The position numbers and the translations under genes were made by a program. The notes beneath the pieces are model-generated. The model did no database searches. It saw only the letters and a program-made list of their open reading frames with translations, and had not been told where the DNA came from. Below are positions 47,034-60,759 of a stretch of DNA of 64,000 nucleotides, one piece after another. Every line of letters starts with the position of its first letter. Position 1 is the first letter of the stretch. Source of the stretch: Hyaloscypha bicolor E (taxonomy: Eukaryota; Ascomycota; Leotiomycetes; Helotiales; Hyaloscyphaceae); the NCBI RefSeq assembly GCF_002865645.1, contig NW_020194691.1:1116001-1180000 (forward strand). The letters run 5' to 3'.

Positions 47034-50000
47034 TTAACTCTCTCTCTGGGCCCTTGTCCCTAAAAGGCCTGGGAAAACTGCAAATAGCTTTATAAATATC
47101 TTCCTGAAACTTTTCTGGCTACTGGCTTTCCCTAAAGACTCCCTATAATTGCCCTATTATTATATCAGGTAATAGAGTTAAGGATATAGTTTACTAACCT
47201 TTCCTAGCTAGTTCGCAAATTGCCTCTGGTAATTTCCCCTTATAAAGGTAATATAAATATAGTATATACTATTAGATATAAAGCTTATCTAATCTCCTAA
47301 TTAGTTTATAAATCCTAACTTAGTCTTTATTCGCAAATAAATTATTATTCTATAGGCCCAAAAGCTTAGAAAAGTTAATCTAATCTTCTGGTTTATTTAT
47401 AAATCCCTTTTTTAGAATTTTCTAGGTATTCCTAATATAGAACCGGTTCCGAATTTGTAATTACTATTTAGGGAAAAAGTATTATAAAAAGGCCTCTCTT
47501 TTTCTACTAACTAATTTTTCTTTTCTTTAACTATAATACTATATCTAGCTTTTCCTTATTTCTTATCTTCTTTTTTTAAGCCTTCTTTAAGCTTCTTTAA
47601 GCTTCTTTAAGCCTTATTTAAGCTTTATTTAAGTCCCTTTCTAATTTCCTCTTTTACTTCTTTATTTATTAAAATAAATACTTCTCTTAGTATTTATTAG
47701 CCTATTACTACCTATTTAACTAATACTCTTATATCCTTAATTCGCCTTTATTATCTTTAATATTCCAAGAATATTACTAAGTTTCCTGACCTTACTTATA
47801 TTAAGAGTAATAATTACTTGATATATAATTACTACTACTCTAAGAATAAGAAATATAATCCTATAAGTTATAAATTCCTTCTTTTATTTCTTATTTTAAT
47901 ATTATCTAAGGTTTCTTAAATATATATAATATAATTAAATTACTTTCTTTAAGCTATTAATATATATAAGTATTTTCCCTATTCTTTACTTAAAAGAAAG
48001 AAGGCTATTATTACTCTTTTTCTATATTAAACTATATATACTTCTTATATTAAAGCTATTATTTGAGACTAATAAATTCTTCTAATAATCCAAGAAATAA
48101 GTTAAGTAATTCTTACTAGCTTAGTATAAGTATAAAGTACTCTTAATAGTATAATTAATATTCTTTAGTATTAAATAAGCTTACTTCTTTCTTATTTCTT
48201 ACTAATAGCTAATAGCTTTATAGGCTAATTTACTACCTATTTCTCGAGAGAATCCTAATAAGAATAATAATAAGAATAATAGAAAGTAATTATAAGAGTA
48301 AGGTATTTATAGGATATAGAAATTAAAGTTTTTAATAATTTTTATATGGTTTTTCTAAGAATAAATATATAGTTTTTTAATAGTTTCCTAATAAAAGCAT
48401 TTATCTTTTATATCTTTATTTAGCTAATAGTATTATAATATTACTTTTTTCTAAGTATTTTTATAATTCTTAAACTATATTCTCTAGATTACTTAGTAGT
48501 TCCTATATATTATTTACTAGTAAATAGCCTTTCTAATAAATAAGATTCTTTTTTTCTTTTTTACTCTTTCTATAGGCTATAATAGATTTTATTTCGAATT
48601 TCTTTTTATCCTTAATCTCGACCGGCTCTAGTTTTACTATAATACTAGCTTGCGGGTATTATAGTTCTAAGAAAAAAATATAGAAAATATTATAAATCTA
48701 ATATAATAGTAGTAATTTCAAGTAGTATATCTATTTATATATTCTTATAATTTCCAGAACTTTAAAGAAGCCGAGATATCTATTTACTAGCTTTATACTA
48801 GGTTATAGCTATTAAATATTCTTTATATAAAGCATGACTTTATTATATATCTTAAACTTCTTATTAATATATTTCTTATTATAATACTTTTTCTATATAT
48901 CTATTACTTTTTACTATTATTTCTCTAATATTTCCTGTTTTATTTAAATTCTTTATACTCTTTCTTATATTACTAGTACCTCTTTTTCTGGAATATTATT
49001 CTTAATATATAGTTTAATACTAGAATAGAATTCATATAAGATATAGAATAGAAATATTTCTATTATTAAATATATAAAGTTATTATATATGAATTCTATA
49101 AAAGTAAGCTTTATTACCTAGTTATCTTACTAGTAGCTAGTATAGTACTTTAAGTATTATTCTAGAGTTTAGTTTAGATTCTTTATTTATTTATTAGTTT
49201 ATAAGTAAAATACTATACTTAGCTATTATTAAACTTTTAAGTAAAAGTATAGACTTAACTAGAACTTGCTTATAAAGACAGATTCTTTATTAGAGGTTAT
49301 ACCTATAAGTATACCAAAGTTTTTAATAATATAATATATAAATAACTTCGCTAGCTCAGGAGCTAAGATCTCTTTAGTAATTGAAATATATTATATTATT
49401 TTCGTATATCTATTAATAATAATAAATATAGAATTATATACTTTATTATAAAACCTAGAAAGGACTAGCCCTATAATAAAGTCTATAGTAATTTCTTACT
49501 ATAGCTTAGAGGAGAAAGAGAATAAACTAAGTATATCATATAATAAATATCTCTTTACTTTAGTTTATTAATATATAAGACAAGTTCTAATATAGTCTTT
49601 TATATTTTTTCTTATATTTTACTAGAAATACTTTCTTTAGAGAATTTCTAGTATCTTACTAGTACTAAAATGCCTATTTATAGGATTATTATAGTTAGCT
49701 TATAGTAATTCTTTTTTAAAAGCTAGCTTATTTAGTATATAGATAATACCCTAATATCTTAATAACCCAGATATATTAAGTTCCCAAGTTTTAATAACTC
49801 TAGTAAAGGTTCCCTTTAAGAACTATTTATATTACCGGTATTATACTAATAAATCGAGCCTTTAATACTATAATAGTAGTTTAAGTAATATCTCTTTACT
49901 TTCCTTATATACTATTTCGGACCTAGCTATTTATATAGCTAGAATCCGTAGTATATACTATTTATAACTAGTTATACTAGTAATAGGCTCAAGTAATAGT

Positions 50001-53000
50001 ATCTCTAGTACTACTTTATTACTAAAATAAACTTCTTTTTCGGAATTCCTTAATATTTCACTAATTAAGAAGTGCCTATTTTCTTTTTTCTAGGCCTTAT
50101 ATTATAGTATTATAGGAATAGTATAGTATTCTATTACTATTACCTATAGGGTTTTCTATTCTATATTTTATAGCTTATTATAAAGTATAAATAATAAAGT
50201 ATTTTTATTTATATTTACTATAAAGTCTAGCCTCTTTAATAGCCTATTAGCAGAATTACTATACCCCGACTAATACTTTAAAACAAAGTCAAAGATAGCT
50301 AGCTTCTTTACTTATCTTATCTATTAACTATTTAGTTTTTTCTTAGTTATAAAGTATTTCAAGTTATTATAATCTGTCTTAATAATAATAGTATACTAGA
50401 TATATATTAGATAATACTACTAAGTATGAAATACTAGAATAATAGCTAAGAATTTAGAGTTATATATTTTATACCTACTCTTAATTATAGTTATTTTTTT
50501 TAAATAGAAAGTAATAAGGTATTATCTAGCTTTTGCTTTCTTACTAAAGAGCTAGAAAATTATATCTATAATTACGAATCCTAAAGTATCTATTTTTATA
50601 TGAATTTTTAAGGCTAGATTAAAATAATAAAGGATTAGTACTATTATAAATATAATTTATAGCTTCCTAAAAGCCTTATTTGCCTTATTTATCTAGCTAA
50701 ACTAATATAGTGGTTTTCTACTAGTTTTTAGTAAATTAGTTAATCCTTTTACTATTCTAAAGTATTTATAAATAAACTTCTAGTAAAAGTTAGTAAAACC
50801 CAGAAATACTTAGACTTCTCAAATATTATTCTTTAGGGCCGGCTATTCCCTAATAATTATAATCCGACTAGCCTTTATTTCTATATTATCTGGGCTAATT
50901 ATAAATTTCAGGAACTTTATTTTCTTTATATTAAACTTATATTTTACTAAGTTTATAAAAAGCTAGTATTACTATAATTACTCGAGTATATATTAGATTA
51001 CTATTATATATTATTCTGGATTCTCTAAATAAATTAAAATATTATCTAGATAAATTATATAAATAATATTTATAAGGCCTACTAGTATATAGTTAATATA
51101 TACCTGAAATATTACTAGAGTATTAAATAGTTTAAAGGATATAATATAGTACTTAAAATATCTATAATATATTCGAAATATTATTTTTTTACTTATTATC
51201 CTCTCGTATTTATAACTAATAATAAGTATCTTTTAAGTCTAGCTTTATATATACCTTTATTCTATAAAGCCTATTTATTATTTTACTAATAAGTAGTAAT
51301 AGTATTTAGTTCTTAATAGTAATCCTATTTAGATTCCGGTAATTAATATATAAATATAGGCTGCTTTCTTTCTTTAAAATAAATATAATTAGGGTACTAG
51401 CTAGGCTAGTAAAATAACGGATTTATTCTTTCTCTAAGTTAGTATTAAGATATTCCTAAAGAACTTTAAGCTCTCTTTCTAATAAAGTATATATAAGACT
51501 ATATAGTAATTAGAATCCTGGTTCCAGATCTATATAATACTTTATTATATAATAGTCGGGTAATATACCTATAGCCTCTATAAAGAATACTTAGAGAAGA
51601 TTCTAATACTTTCTGGAAAATATAGCTATTCCGTTTATAGTAATAGTAGTAATTCTTTAGTTATTTATTATAGGATAAGTAATTAATAGAAAAATATATA
51701 TTTTATACTTTATTACTTTAGTAAATTTCCTAGTATTTAGAACTTTAATTTTCTATAATTAAATCTGGTATTTTTATATTACCTTTCTAAAAGAAATTAG
51801 GGAATTAATCTAATAAAGCTATAGGAATCCAAGTATTATATTAATATAATTTAGATTAAAATTATATAATATAAAGTATATATTAGTCTTTCTTTAGTTC
51901 CCTAGCATGTCTTTAGTAATAATCCTAAAAATATAATCTTTATATAAATAAATTCTCTTTTCTTCTAGTAAGAATAAGAAAGTTACTTTTAATATTAATA
52001 GAATACTTATATCTAAGGCTAATCTCCTCTTTATATAATTAGTCTCTATACCCGAGTTAACTAATATTTTAACTCTTTACTTACTTTTTCTTGTTTTAAT
52101 AATAACCTTAATTACTATTTTTGTTTTAGGGGCCTTATTTTCCGTAATATAAATAAGTATAACTATTATGGGATATATTCGTTTCCTGGCTTCTTTAGTT
52201 CTAGATATTTATATATCTTATAGCCAGACTTATTATAATTATAGTAAGTCGGTTTTCCCTAATTTAGGCAAGTAGTAATATAATAATCCTCTTTCTAGTA
52301 AGTAAAGCAAGTTATATCCGGTTTTATAGATCCCGATATAGATATTATATTAGATCCTATTACTATACTTTTATTATCCCGGTTATATAAATCTTATAAC
52401 GGAAATATACTTCTTTTCCGTTTTCCTTTATTATTTCCTCTTTTTTTTCTCTAATTTCCTTTTTTTTATTAATTTATTAGCTTATTATTATATTCCCGTT
52501 AAGTAGACTAGTTTAAGTTATTCTCGACCCTTATAATTATAGAAATAAGCTTCTTTCTTTCTTATAGAGTATTTCTTTAGTAATTAATCTCGTTTCAAAT
52601 CTCCTGCCTCAAGCTATTAAATAAGTTATTTTACTCTTATAATAAATCCGTATATCCCAAGTTATCTAATAAGCTATCTAAATAGAATATAAAGCTTTAA
52701 ATATTCTAATCTGGCTACTATTTTGCATTCTTAAACTTAGTAAAAATATTATTACTATAGTTCTCTGGATTCAAGATAGAATTCTTTATAAACTTAATAA
52801 AGGTCTCCTAATCCGTAATATTAATACCTACTAATTACTTCCTATACTTCCAGATATCCCTGGCTATATTCTTAAAGCAGGAAGTATAATATGTAATCTT
52901 TACTATATCTGTAGTCTAGGTAATTCCGCCGTCTTTATATTATTTTAGCTCTGCCTAGTAGAAGAAGTCCTGGGCTTCCTTAATACTCTTTCCCTTATAA

Positions 53001-53421
53001 GTTAGTAATTCTCAGGTTTTTAGAGTTCTATAAACCAAATATACTACCGGTAGTATAATAGGTTCTATAATAGGTACTCAAATATCCTTAAGATAGCAAA
53101 TCTGAGCTTCCAGATTCTCTAGATCCTCTTTTTATTATATCTCTACTTCTAACTTAGTAATATAATAACGAGCCACTACTAGCTTCTCTATTATTATTAT
53201 CTTACTAGCTAGTTCTGGGGATATCTGAGTTCTACTTCCTTCTTCTAATTAGGTAGTAGCTAGAGTAGCTAACTAGGCGCTCCTCTGGGTATCTGACTGG
53301 GTTGCCCTAGTAATAGTAGAGGCACTTTTTCTAGTTAATACTCTAGCTATTAGTGGTTTTATCTATTAACGGCTTGACTATCTCATAACGAACTGCTTCC
53401 CGAAGGTTGAATTAATTAGAA

Positions 53422-53724
53422 TATAAGGTATGTAATAGTAGGGTAATATATAAGTAGTTAAGGTAAGTAAGCTATGGAATAATACTTATAAGTATAACGG
53501 ATTCCAAGAATTAATTCTAATAAGAGACTAATTAATGCCTCTTCCAAAGCTAGGAGTATCTCCCTATATATTCTCTAGTACTTAGTTAGGTATACGAAGC
53601 CCTTTACTTAATTAGGAAATCCTATATAATCCATATAATTCCAATTACAAGCTATACCCAAAATAGGAAACTAGATTTACGATATCTAATACCTATTCAT
53701 ATACTATTACATATACCTATTATA
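53422..53724 (-). repeat. Right LTR (5' LTR) of nested Gypsy element (303 bp)
   Basis: Partner of 46731-47033. Differences between the copies are transitions of the RIP type. The flanking 53725-53729 CCTGT is the presumed target-site duplication. Confidence 0.85.
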
Positions 53725-56700
53725 CCTGTCTTATTAAAGGCAGACTTCTAAAAGTTATTTTAAAGCCCAGAGGCTTTATATAAAGAGATTATTAAGCTAA
53801 TTCTAAAGATATATAATATTCTTACTTATAATAAGAATTATTATAATTAGCTAAGAGAAACTAAATAAGTCCTATAAAAGAATAAAGCCATTATTAAGAA
53901 GCTTATTATATAGCCTATAGAAATAACCGGTTTCCCTACTTTAGAAAATAGATATTTAGTTAAATTTCCTAACTCTCCTATTTTTAAAAATATAACCAAG
54001 AATAGTATTACCTTTAATAATTAGTTAGTTCAGATTAAGAATAAGCTTTATAATAACTCTAATATTTATTAAATAAAGAACCTTAAGATTATTTATATTT
54101 CCGGTTATATAAGTAGTTATATCCTTATACTAATCTTCTCCTGCCTAAACCAGGATAGTTAATATATATATAAGACTATTAAAGAACCATATATTTACCT
54201 AGAGAAGCTATATAGTAACCCAAATAAGAAGTATAATACTTAATAAGCCTTTAAGAAGCTATTTATAAAAAAGGGCCAGATTTTTTAGAAATTCTATATC
54301 CTATTTCTAAAATATATAATAGATAGAAATATTAACCTATAGGACCTTAAAAATAACCTAAATAATAAGCTTACCTGAAAGCTCTAAGAGGCTATAGCTA
54401 TATATTATAATAATCCGGCTATTCGTATTATAAAGTTTATATAATATTATATTATAAATAACTAGTAAATCTAAGCTTATTATAAAAAGAAAGACTAGAT
54501 ATCTAAAAAAGCTAATAAAGATATAAATAAGCCAAGTTTAGAAGGCACTCCTTATATAAAGCCTGCTCCCAAAACTCTAGTAATAAATAAGCCTATTATT
54601 CCGAAGCCTAGATCCTTAGATCTCAAGTATTATAATTATAATAGATTTGGTTATATGTCTAGAAGCTATCTAGAGCCCAAAACCAAGTATATAAAGTAAG
54701 TTTTAGTAGCCAAGCTAGTAGTATTTACTATAAGTAAGCTATCTAAGAATATAGAATAAGGAAATAAGAACTTTTAAAGGAATTTTTTTTTAGAGCCATA
54801 TTATATAAATATAATAGAAGTTAATTTGAGCTAGTTATTAGGAAATAAAGTATTTGTATTCTCTTATATAATTAGTAATAATAAATTAGGTATTAAGACT
54901 TCTTCTCTTATTAATACTAGAATAAACGAATATATTTTTATTAATTTCAAGTTTATAAGAATAATTAAATAATTTCTAGATATTAAGCCTATTTAATTAG
55001 TATTACCCTATAATATAAGAGGGTTTAATAATAAGTAGACCGTACCTATTACTTATTATATTAAGCTTATATTCTTAATTAATAAACGGAAGGTCCTAGT
55101 ACCTATACTAGTTATAGGACTAAAAAAGTATAATATAATTTTAGGATAATAATAGTTTATAAATACTAGTATCTTAATTAATTATAAGAATAAAAAGTTA
55201 ATCTAGCTAGATAATTAGCCTAGAAAGAAGAATTAGAATAAGGTTCTAATTATTATATATAAGAACTTGAAACCTGGAAAAAGTAACTAGTACTAAGAAG
55301 ATATAGATAAAAGAGATAAAGCTATAACTATAAATAAGTCCTAGAGATCTTAGTTTATAAAAAGGAAATTCTCTTATTTTCTTTCTAATTCAGGCTTAGA
55401 AAGCTATATATAGTAAAAGAATTAAGCTTAATACTATAAAGAAATACAGGTAGCCTTAGGAAATATAGAGGTTTCTCCTAAGCCAGAAATAGAGATATTA
55501 AAATCATATTATCTAAAGAAAAGCTATAAGAGCTAGTTAAGGCCTATAGTTAATATTATAAGTATCTTACTAGCCGCTTTTTAGATAAGCTTATAAAAGA
55601 AGGAGAATCTTTTCTTTATAATATTATTTTTCGAGATTAATAAAGAGCTAGAATTATAGTAAGAAAACGAGTTTATTCCGGGCGAATAATAGCTAGAAGA
55701 AATAGAGCTATAATAGCTAGTAAGAATCTTACTAGAGGAGTTTAAGGATTTTATAGATATCTTTTTAAAGAAAGTATTAAATGTCTTATTCCCGTATTAA
55801 CTATATAATTATAAGATTTAGATTAATAATTCTAAAGGCCTAAAGAGCCTAGAATATTTCCTGCTTTATTAATAGTTAATTTATAAGCTATAGGAAATCA
55901 AGTATTTCCTTAAAAAGAACCTCTAATAAGGCTTTATTAAGCCAAGCTAGTTTTCTTTTATATTCCCGATTTTCTTTATAAAAAAGGCTAATAGAGTTCT
56001 CTAATTCTATATTAACTATTATAAGCTAAATAACTTAATATAGAAGAATTATTATTCTTTTTCCTTTATTTATAAGACCCTTATATAGCTAGCTTAAGCC
56101 AAGGTCTATATAAAGCTAGATATTTAGTAAGTATTTTATTAGATTTAAATAGATCCAGAATTAGAAGAACTTATAATATTTCATATAAGATATAGGGCCT
56201 ATAAGTATAAAGTTTTTTAGAAAGGCCTAACTAATAGCCTTATTATATATTAGAGATATATAAATAATATTCTCTTTAATTACCTTAATATCTTTTATAT
56301 AGCTTACTTAAATAATATTTTAATTTACTTAGATAATTCCCTAGAATATAAAGATTATATATAAAAGGTTTTTTAGTAATTATAAGATACTAGCCTCTAA
56401 GTAAATATTAAGAAATTAGAATTTAAGGTTATTTATATAAAGTATTTAGGCTTTATTATTTCTACTAGAGATATTAAAATAGATCCAGATAAGATAATAG
56501 TTATTAAGAACTAGTAACTACTAAAGATAATTAAAGAAATATAAGGCTTTTTGAGTTTCTATAACTTTTATTAATATTTTATTATAGAATATAGCTATAT
56601 AGTAAAGCCCCTAATAGCTCTAATATATAAGGAAATTCCGTTTAAATAAATAAATTAGTATTAAGAAGATTTTATTAAGCTAAAATAAGCTATACTTTTA

Positions 56701-57389
56701 GTACTAATTCTATATTACTATAACCCGAACCTCTTTATTATAATTAAAACAAATATATTAAATAGAGTTATAGCCGATATTTTCTTATAATAAGACTTCT
56801 AGATAGAACTCTAGTACCCGGTAGTATTTTTTTCTAAGACTATATAGTTAGTAAAGCTAAACTATAATATCTATAATAAAAAGATACTTGCTATTATTCT
56901 TTCCTTAACTAAATAACAAGCGGAACTAGAAGGCTTATAGAAGATATTCTTTATAATTTACTTAGATTACTAAGCTCTCAAATACTTTATAACTATAAAG
57001 AAGCTTTTAGTAAAACAAGCTTACTAGGTAAAGTATTTTTCCCGCTATTATTTCAAGCTTATATATTAGGTAAGTAAGTTAAATAAACGAATAAATGCCC
57101 TAAATAGGAAATATAAGAATATAATTATCTAAAATAAGGTAATAGTAGCCTGCTAGACCCAAATTCTCCTCTTATAATAAAAGATTAATAATAATATTAT
57201 ATAGGATCTCTAATTAGTTCTAATTAAAGCCTTAGTAAGCCCGGCTCAGGAAGAAACCTAATATAATAGTATCTAGCTAGTAAATAAGCTATTAAATAAG
57301 AACCGAGAATTACTAGAGCTAGAAAAGCTATAGGATAAGATAAGAAATAAGAAAGAAAGTATTTGGATATTATAAGATAGTATGAGAGG

Positions 57390-57700
57390 GAAACTATAAT
57401 AAGACAAAAACCCATATAAAGTATACTAGAGTATAAAACGTAACTTGATAGTAAAATAATAAATCAAAAGCGTAAATAGTAAAGCATAAATAATATATAG
57501 TATATAAAAGCTCAATTAATTAAATACTTATAAAGGATTATTCTCTAAGTCTATAGAAAAACCAGCTTTCTTATATGATTTCCGCAAGTCACGTATAAAA
57601 GGCCGCGGCCTTTGCTATATAACCTAAACCTTAAAACCGCCAAAACAATATGATTTTCGACGAGTACGGCCTGCCATACCATAATAGCCTCTTTTTATAA
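57390..57700. other. Weakly mutated patch inside the outer element
   Basis: CA and TG dinucleotides and CG sites reappear (for example GATTTCCGCAAGTCACGT and GGCCGCGGCC near 57.57-57.61 kb, and CGACGAGTACGGCCTGCC near 57.66 kb). The sequence just left and right is fully RIP-type. It lies between the RNase H and integrase regions. It may be a late insertion or a patch that escaped mutation. No duplication or inverted repeat at its edges was found. Confidence 0.45.
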
Positions 57701-59035
57701 TATAGTAAACTATTTATATCTAATAGTATAATAATATCCGAGATACCCTTATATATTACCCTTATTTAGGAGATATATATATAGCCCCTAATAGGATATC
57801 TAGGACGAGCCAAGCTTTAATAGCTTCTTTAGGCCCGCTATTACTAGTTAGGCCAAGATATAGATATTAATTAGTATAGGAATAACTACTATACCTACTA
57901 ATAATTCTATATTTCTAGAAATAAGAAGCTAGGGCTCTTATATTTATTACTAGTTCCTAATTACCTCTAGTAATATATATTAGTAAATTTTAAGAAATAC
58001 CTAGAAAATAAAAACAAGTATAATATAATAGTAATCTTTATTAATTATCTAGGCAAGTATTCTATTATAATTCCTGTTCGAGATATAGTAATAGCTAAAG
58101 AGTTAGTACCTCTATTTCTTATCTATATAATTTACTAAGTTAGTATTTCGGAGATTATAGTATCTAATTAAGGCTCCTAGTTTATAAGACTATAGGCTAA
58201 TTCCCGTTTTTTATAAAGAAGGGCTATAAACCGCAAATATTATTTAATTAGGAAACCCAAGTATAATTAGGTATCCTAAAGAAAGAATTAAATAGATAAG
58301 AGATAAAGGCCCTAGTAATATGGCTTTATAAATTATAGTAAAAGATATAGGAGAATATAATATAAGTATAAGAATATTATATTACTTAAGCTAATAAGTA
58401 TTACTAACTAGTAGATTTTAGAATAGGAAATAAGGTATGAATTATTATTAAGTACTAGAAGAATAATTATTCGAGCTATAAGCTAGCTTACTAAATAGAA
58501 GAACTATATGAAATCCTGGAATAAATAGGATATTTCTTTAGGCTTAAGCTTCCGGAATTAATAAGAATATATCCGGTATTTTATATAAAGAAGCTATATA
58601 AAGATTTAGGTAATTCCTTTTCCGGATAAGTAAATCCGGAGCCTCTATTATTAGAACTATAAGATAGAGAAATAGAATATAAAGTTCAAGAAATATAAGT
58701 AGTAAAACTATTTTATAAGAAGCTAAAGTACTAAGTTTAGTAAAAAGAATAGAATCCAGATTCGGAGTAATATCCTGCTTTCTTATTAAGTAATAGTACC
58801 CTAGCTCTTTAGAGCTTCTATAATAAGAACCCTAAATAGCTAGAATTACCCCAGAATTTCCCCTATTAGTTAGACTATATTAAGAATAATATATTACCGG
58901 AATTATATAATATAAACGGAAATTCTTTAAAGTTATATATAAAAGGCCCTAGTTTTTAATATATAACCTATAACTTGGAAATTTAATAGGAACTTTTAAA
59001 GCTTAGGAATAAGCTTATTTCGAGAAAGGAAGTAA

Positions 59036-59315
59036 TATTATAGTTATTATAATATATAATACTAGTAAAGGCTAGACTAGAGCTAGAGAGGCATCTAGTA
59101 TCTAAGAGAGATATCTGATATCTAAATAAGATATTTATAGTTACCTAATTATTATATATAACCCCGAGCTTAAGCTAGTATATAAGCCCGTATATAGCTT
59201 ATAATTATTTAGATCCGAGGCTTTTTCGAGATCCTCTTCTCTCTTTAGCTTTAAATTATCGAAATAGAAATAGTCTAACTATATCTTTTAGGCCCTAGAT
59301 CTTATATTTATAATA
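59036..59315 (+). repeat. Right LTR of outer Gypsy element (280 bp)
   Basis: Partner of 46047-46326, same length. Followed directly by the AATAT target-site duplication at 59316-59320. Confidence 0.85.
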
Positions 59316-59320
59316 AATAT

Positions 59321-60759
59321 AATATATAACTATTATAAGAATCCGGCTATTATATAAGTATATAAAGTTAATTCTATAAAATTAGGAAGCTATCTTAAGG
59401 CATATAATATTTATAAATTATTATTTCAAATATTATACCTATATTATAAATATAGGAAATTAGTACTTATAATAGGCTTATTAGTAAAAGTTCTTAAGAT
59501 AATTAAAGACGAGATTTTTAAAATATAAGTAGCCGAGTTAATACTTTAATAGAAATAGAAATATTCTTATTTCTAAAAGAAATACTATCTAATTAACTAT
59601 TATATATTTAATGAGATTATTAATTTTTCTATAATAATTAATAATTTCGGGCTTAATTTCCTCAAATAACTAAATAATATTATAGCTAATTCGGGGATTT
59701 ATAAATCTAAATATAATAACTTCTAGTATAATTAGAGATATAAACTAAATTCCCTTAGTAGTTTATTATCTCGAAATAATTATATTAGTAATATAAAGGC
59801 TATAAGTTTAATTATTTAATAATATTCTTTCTTGAGATTTCTAATAAATATAACTAGATAAAGATTATACTATAAAATAGTTCTATATAGAAGCTTATTT
59901 TCTATTATATTAGTTACTAAAGCAGGATTTTAGCTTTAATATATTAGCTAGCTAATATAAATTCTTTAATTTTAAGAAAACTATTAGCTATTTAATATTA
60001 CTAATATCTTTTCTAAAATATAGTAAGTTATTTATATACGAGATATTAAATAAATAGAGGTCTTATATAGCTTATAATATAAATTTAATATAATAACTAT
60101 TTAGTAAAGGCTTATTTTATATAACCTTAAAGGCTTTATATTTAGAAAGTAATAATATTAAAGGTTTAAATTCTTATTAAATGCCTTATATATTATAATT
60201 AGCTTATTTTAAATATTAGGTTCTTAACTTTATTATTTTATAAAGCCTGTTTTCGTTTATTTAAAAGAACTTGAGATTAAAGGAAATAAGAAAGATATGA
60301 ATTTTTATTAATAAATATCTAATTTATATTTAATATAAATTACTTCTATTATATATTTTTAGAATATTATAAAGTATAGAAAGTTAATTTAATTAGTCTA
60401 ATTAAAGAATATATTCTTTTAGAAGCTTAATATATATTAACCTTATTTTATATCTAGTAAATACTAAATATTACTATTTATAATATATATAAATTACAGA
60501 TATTATATTTTCTAATACTTTATTAAATAATCTTAGTTCTAAGCTATTTAAATAAAATTAAGATATATATAATAATTCTATATAATATCTAATATTATAA
60601 AAATTACTAAGTTATATATTAATTTTATATAAATTATAATAAAGATATATAAATAATATTTAAATATATTTATTTCTATTTTAGGCTTATTAAGGCCAAA
60701 TCTAAAATCTTTTATAATAAAGAATTTGAGGCTATTTATTATAATATAATAGAAATTAT
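59321..60759. other. RIP-degraded tract, no element resolved
   Basis: AT-rich with stops in all frames. Stretches with regular codon-like texture suggest an old transposon, but no diagnostic motif was found. Confidence 0.5.

Larger units (their letters stand above)
46731..53724 (-). mobile_element. Nested Gypsy-type LTR retrotransposon in the outer element's gag
   Basis: 6,994 bp with two LTRs of exactly 303 bp. The coding strand is minus. From right to left: gag with a degenerate zinc knuckle near 52.2 kb, reverse transcriptase with Y-L-D-N at 51041-51052 (one of the two active-site Asp codons survives), RNase H near 50.3 kb, and integrase/chromodomain-like sequence at about 48.6-50 kb. It inserted within the outer gag, and removing it plus one duplication restores a continuous outer reading frame. 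RIP stops throughout. Confidence 0.85.
46047..59315 (+). mobile_element. Outer Gypsy-type LTR retrotransposon, RIP-degraded and interrupted
   Basis: Two LTRs of exactly 280 bp flank the element and a 5-bp AATAT duplication flanks those. Without the nested insertion it is about 6.3 kb. Internal order on the + strand: gag (46.4-46.7 and 53.7-54.8 kb) with a zinc knuckle at 54628-54669, protease (I-N-T-R box near 54,910), reverse transcriptase with Y-L-N-N at 56305-56316, RNase H (to about 57.1 kb), integrase (about 57.7-58.5 kb) and a chromodomain-like end (about 58.67-58.8 kb). A purine-rich tract GAGAAAGGAAG at 59022-59032 lies just before the right LTR. Stops from RIP occur throughout; the element cannot be active. 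Confidence 0.85.

Noticed and set aside
57224..57415. 63-codon hydrophobic minus-strand frame
   Set aside because: Antisense of the outer Gypsy element between RNase H and integrase; AT-rich antisense often looks membrane-like.
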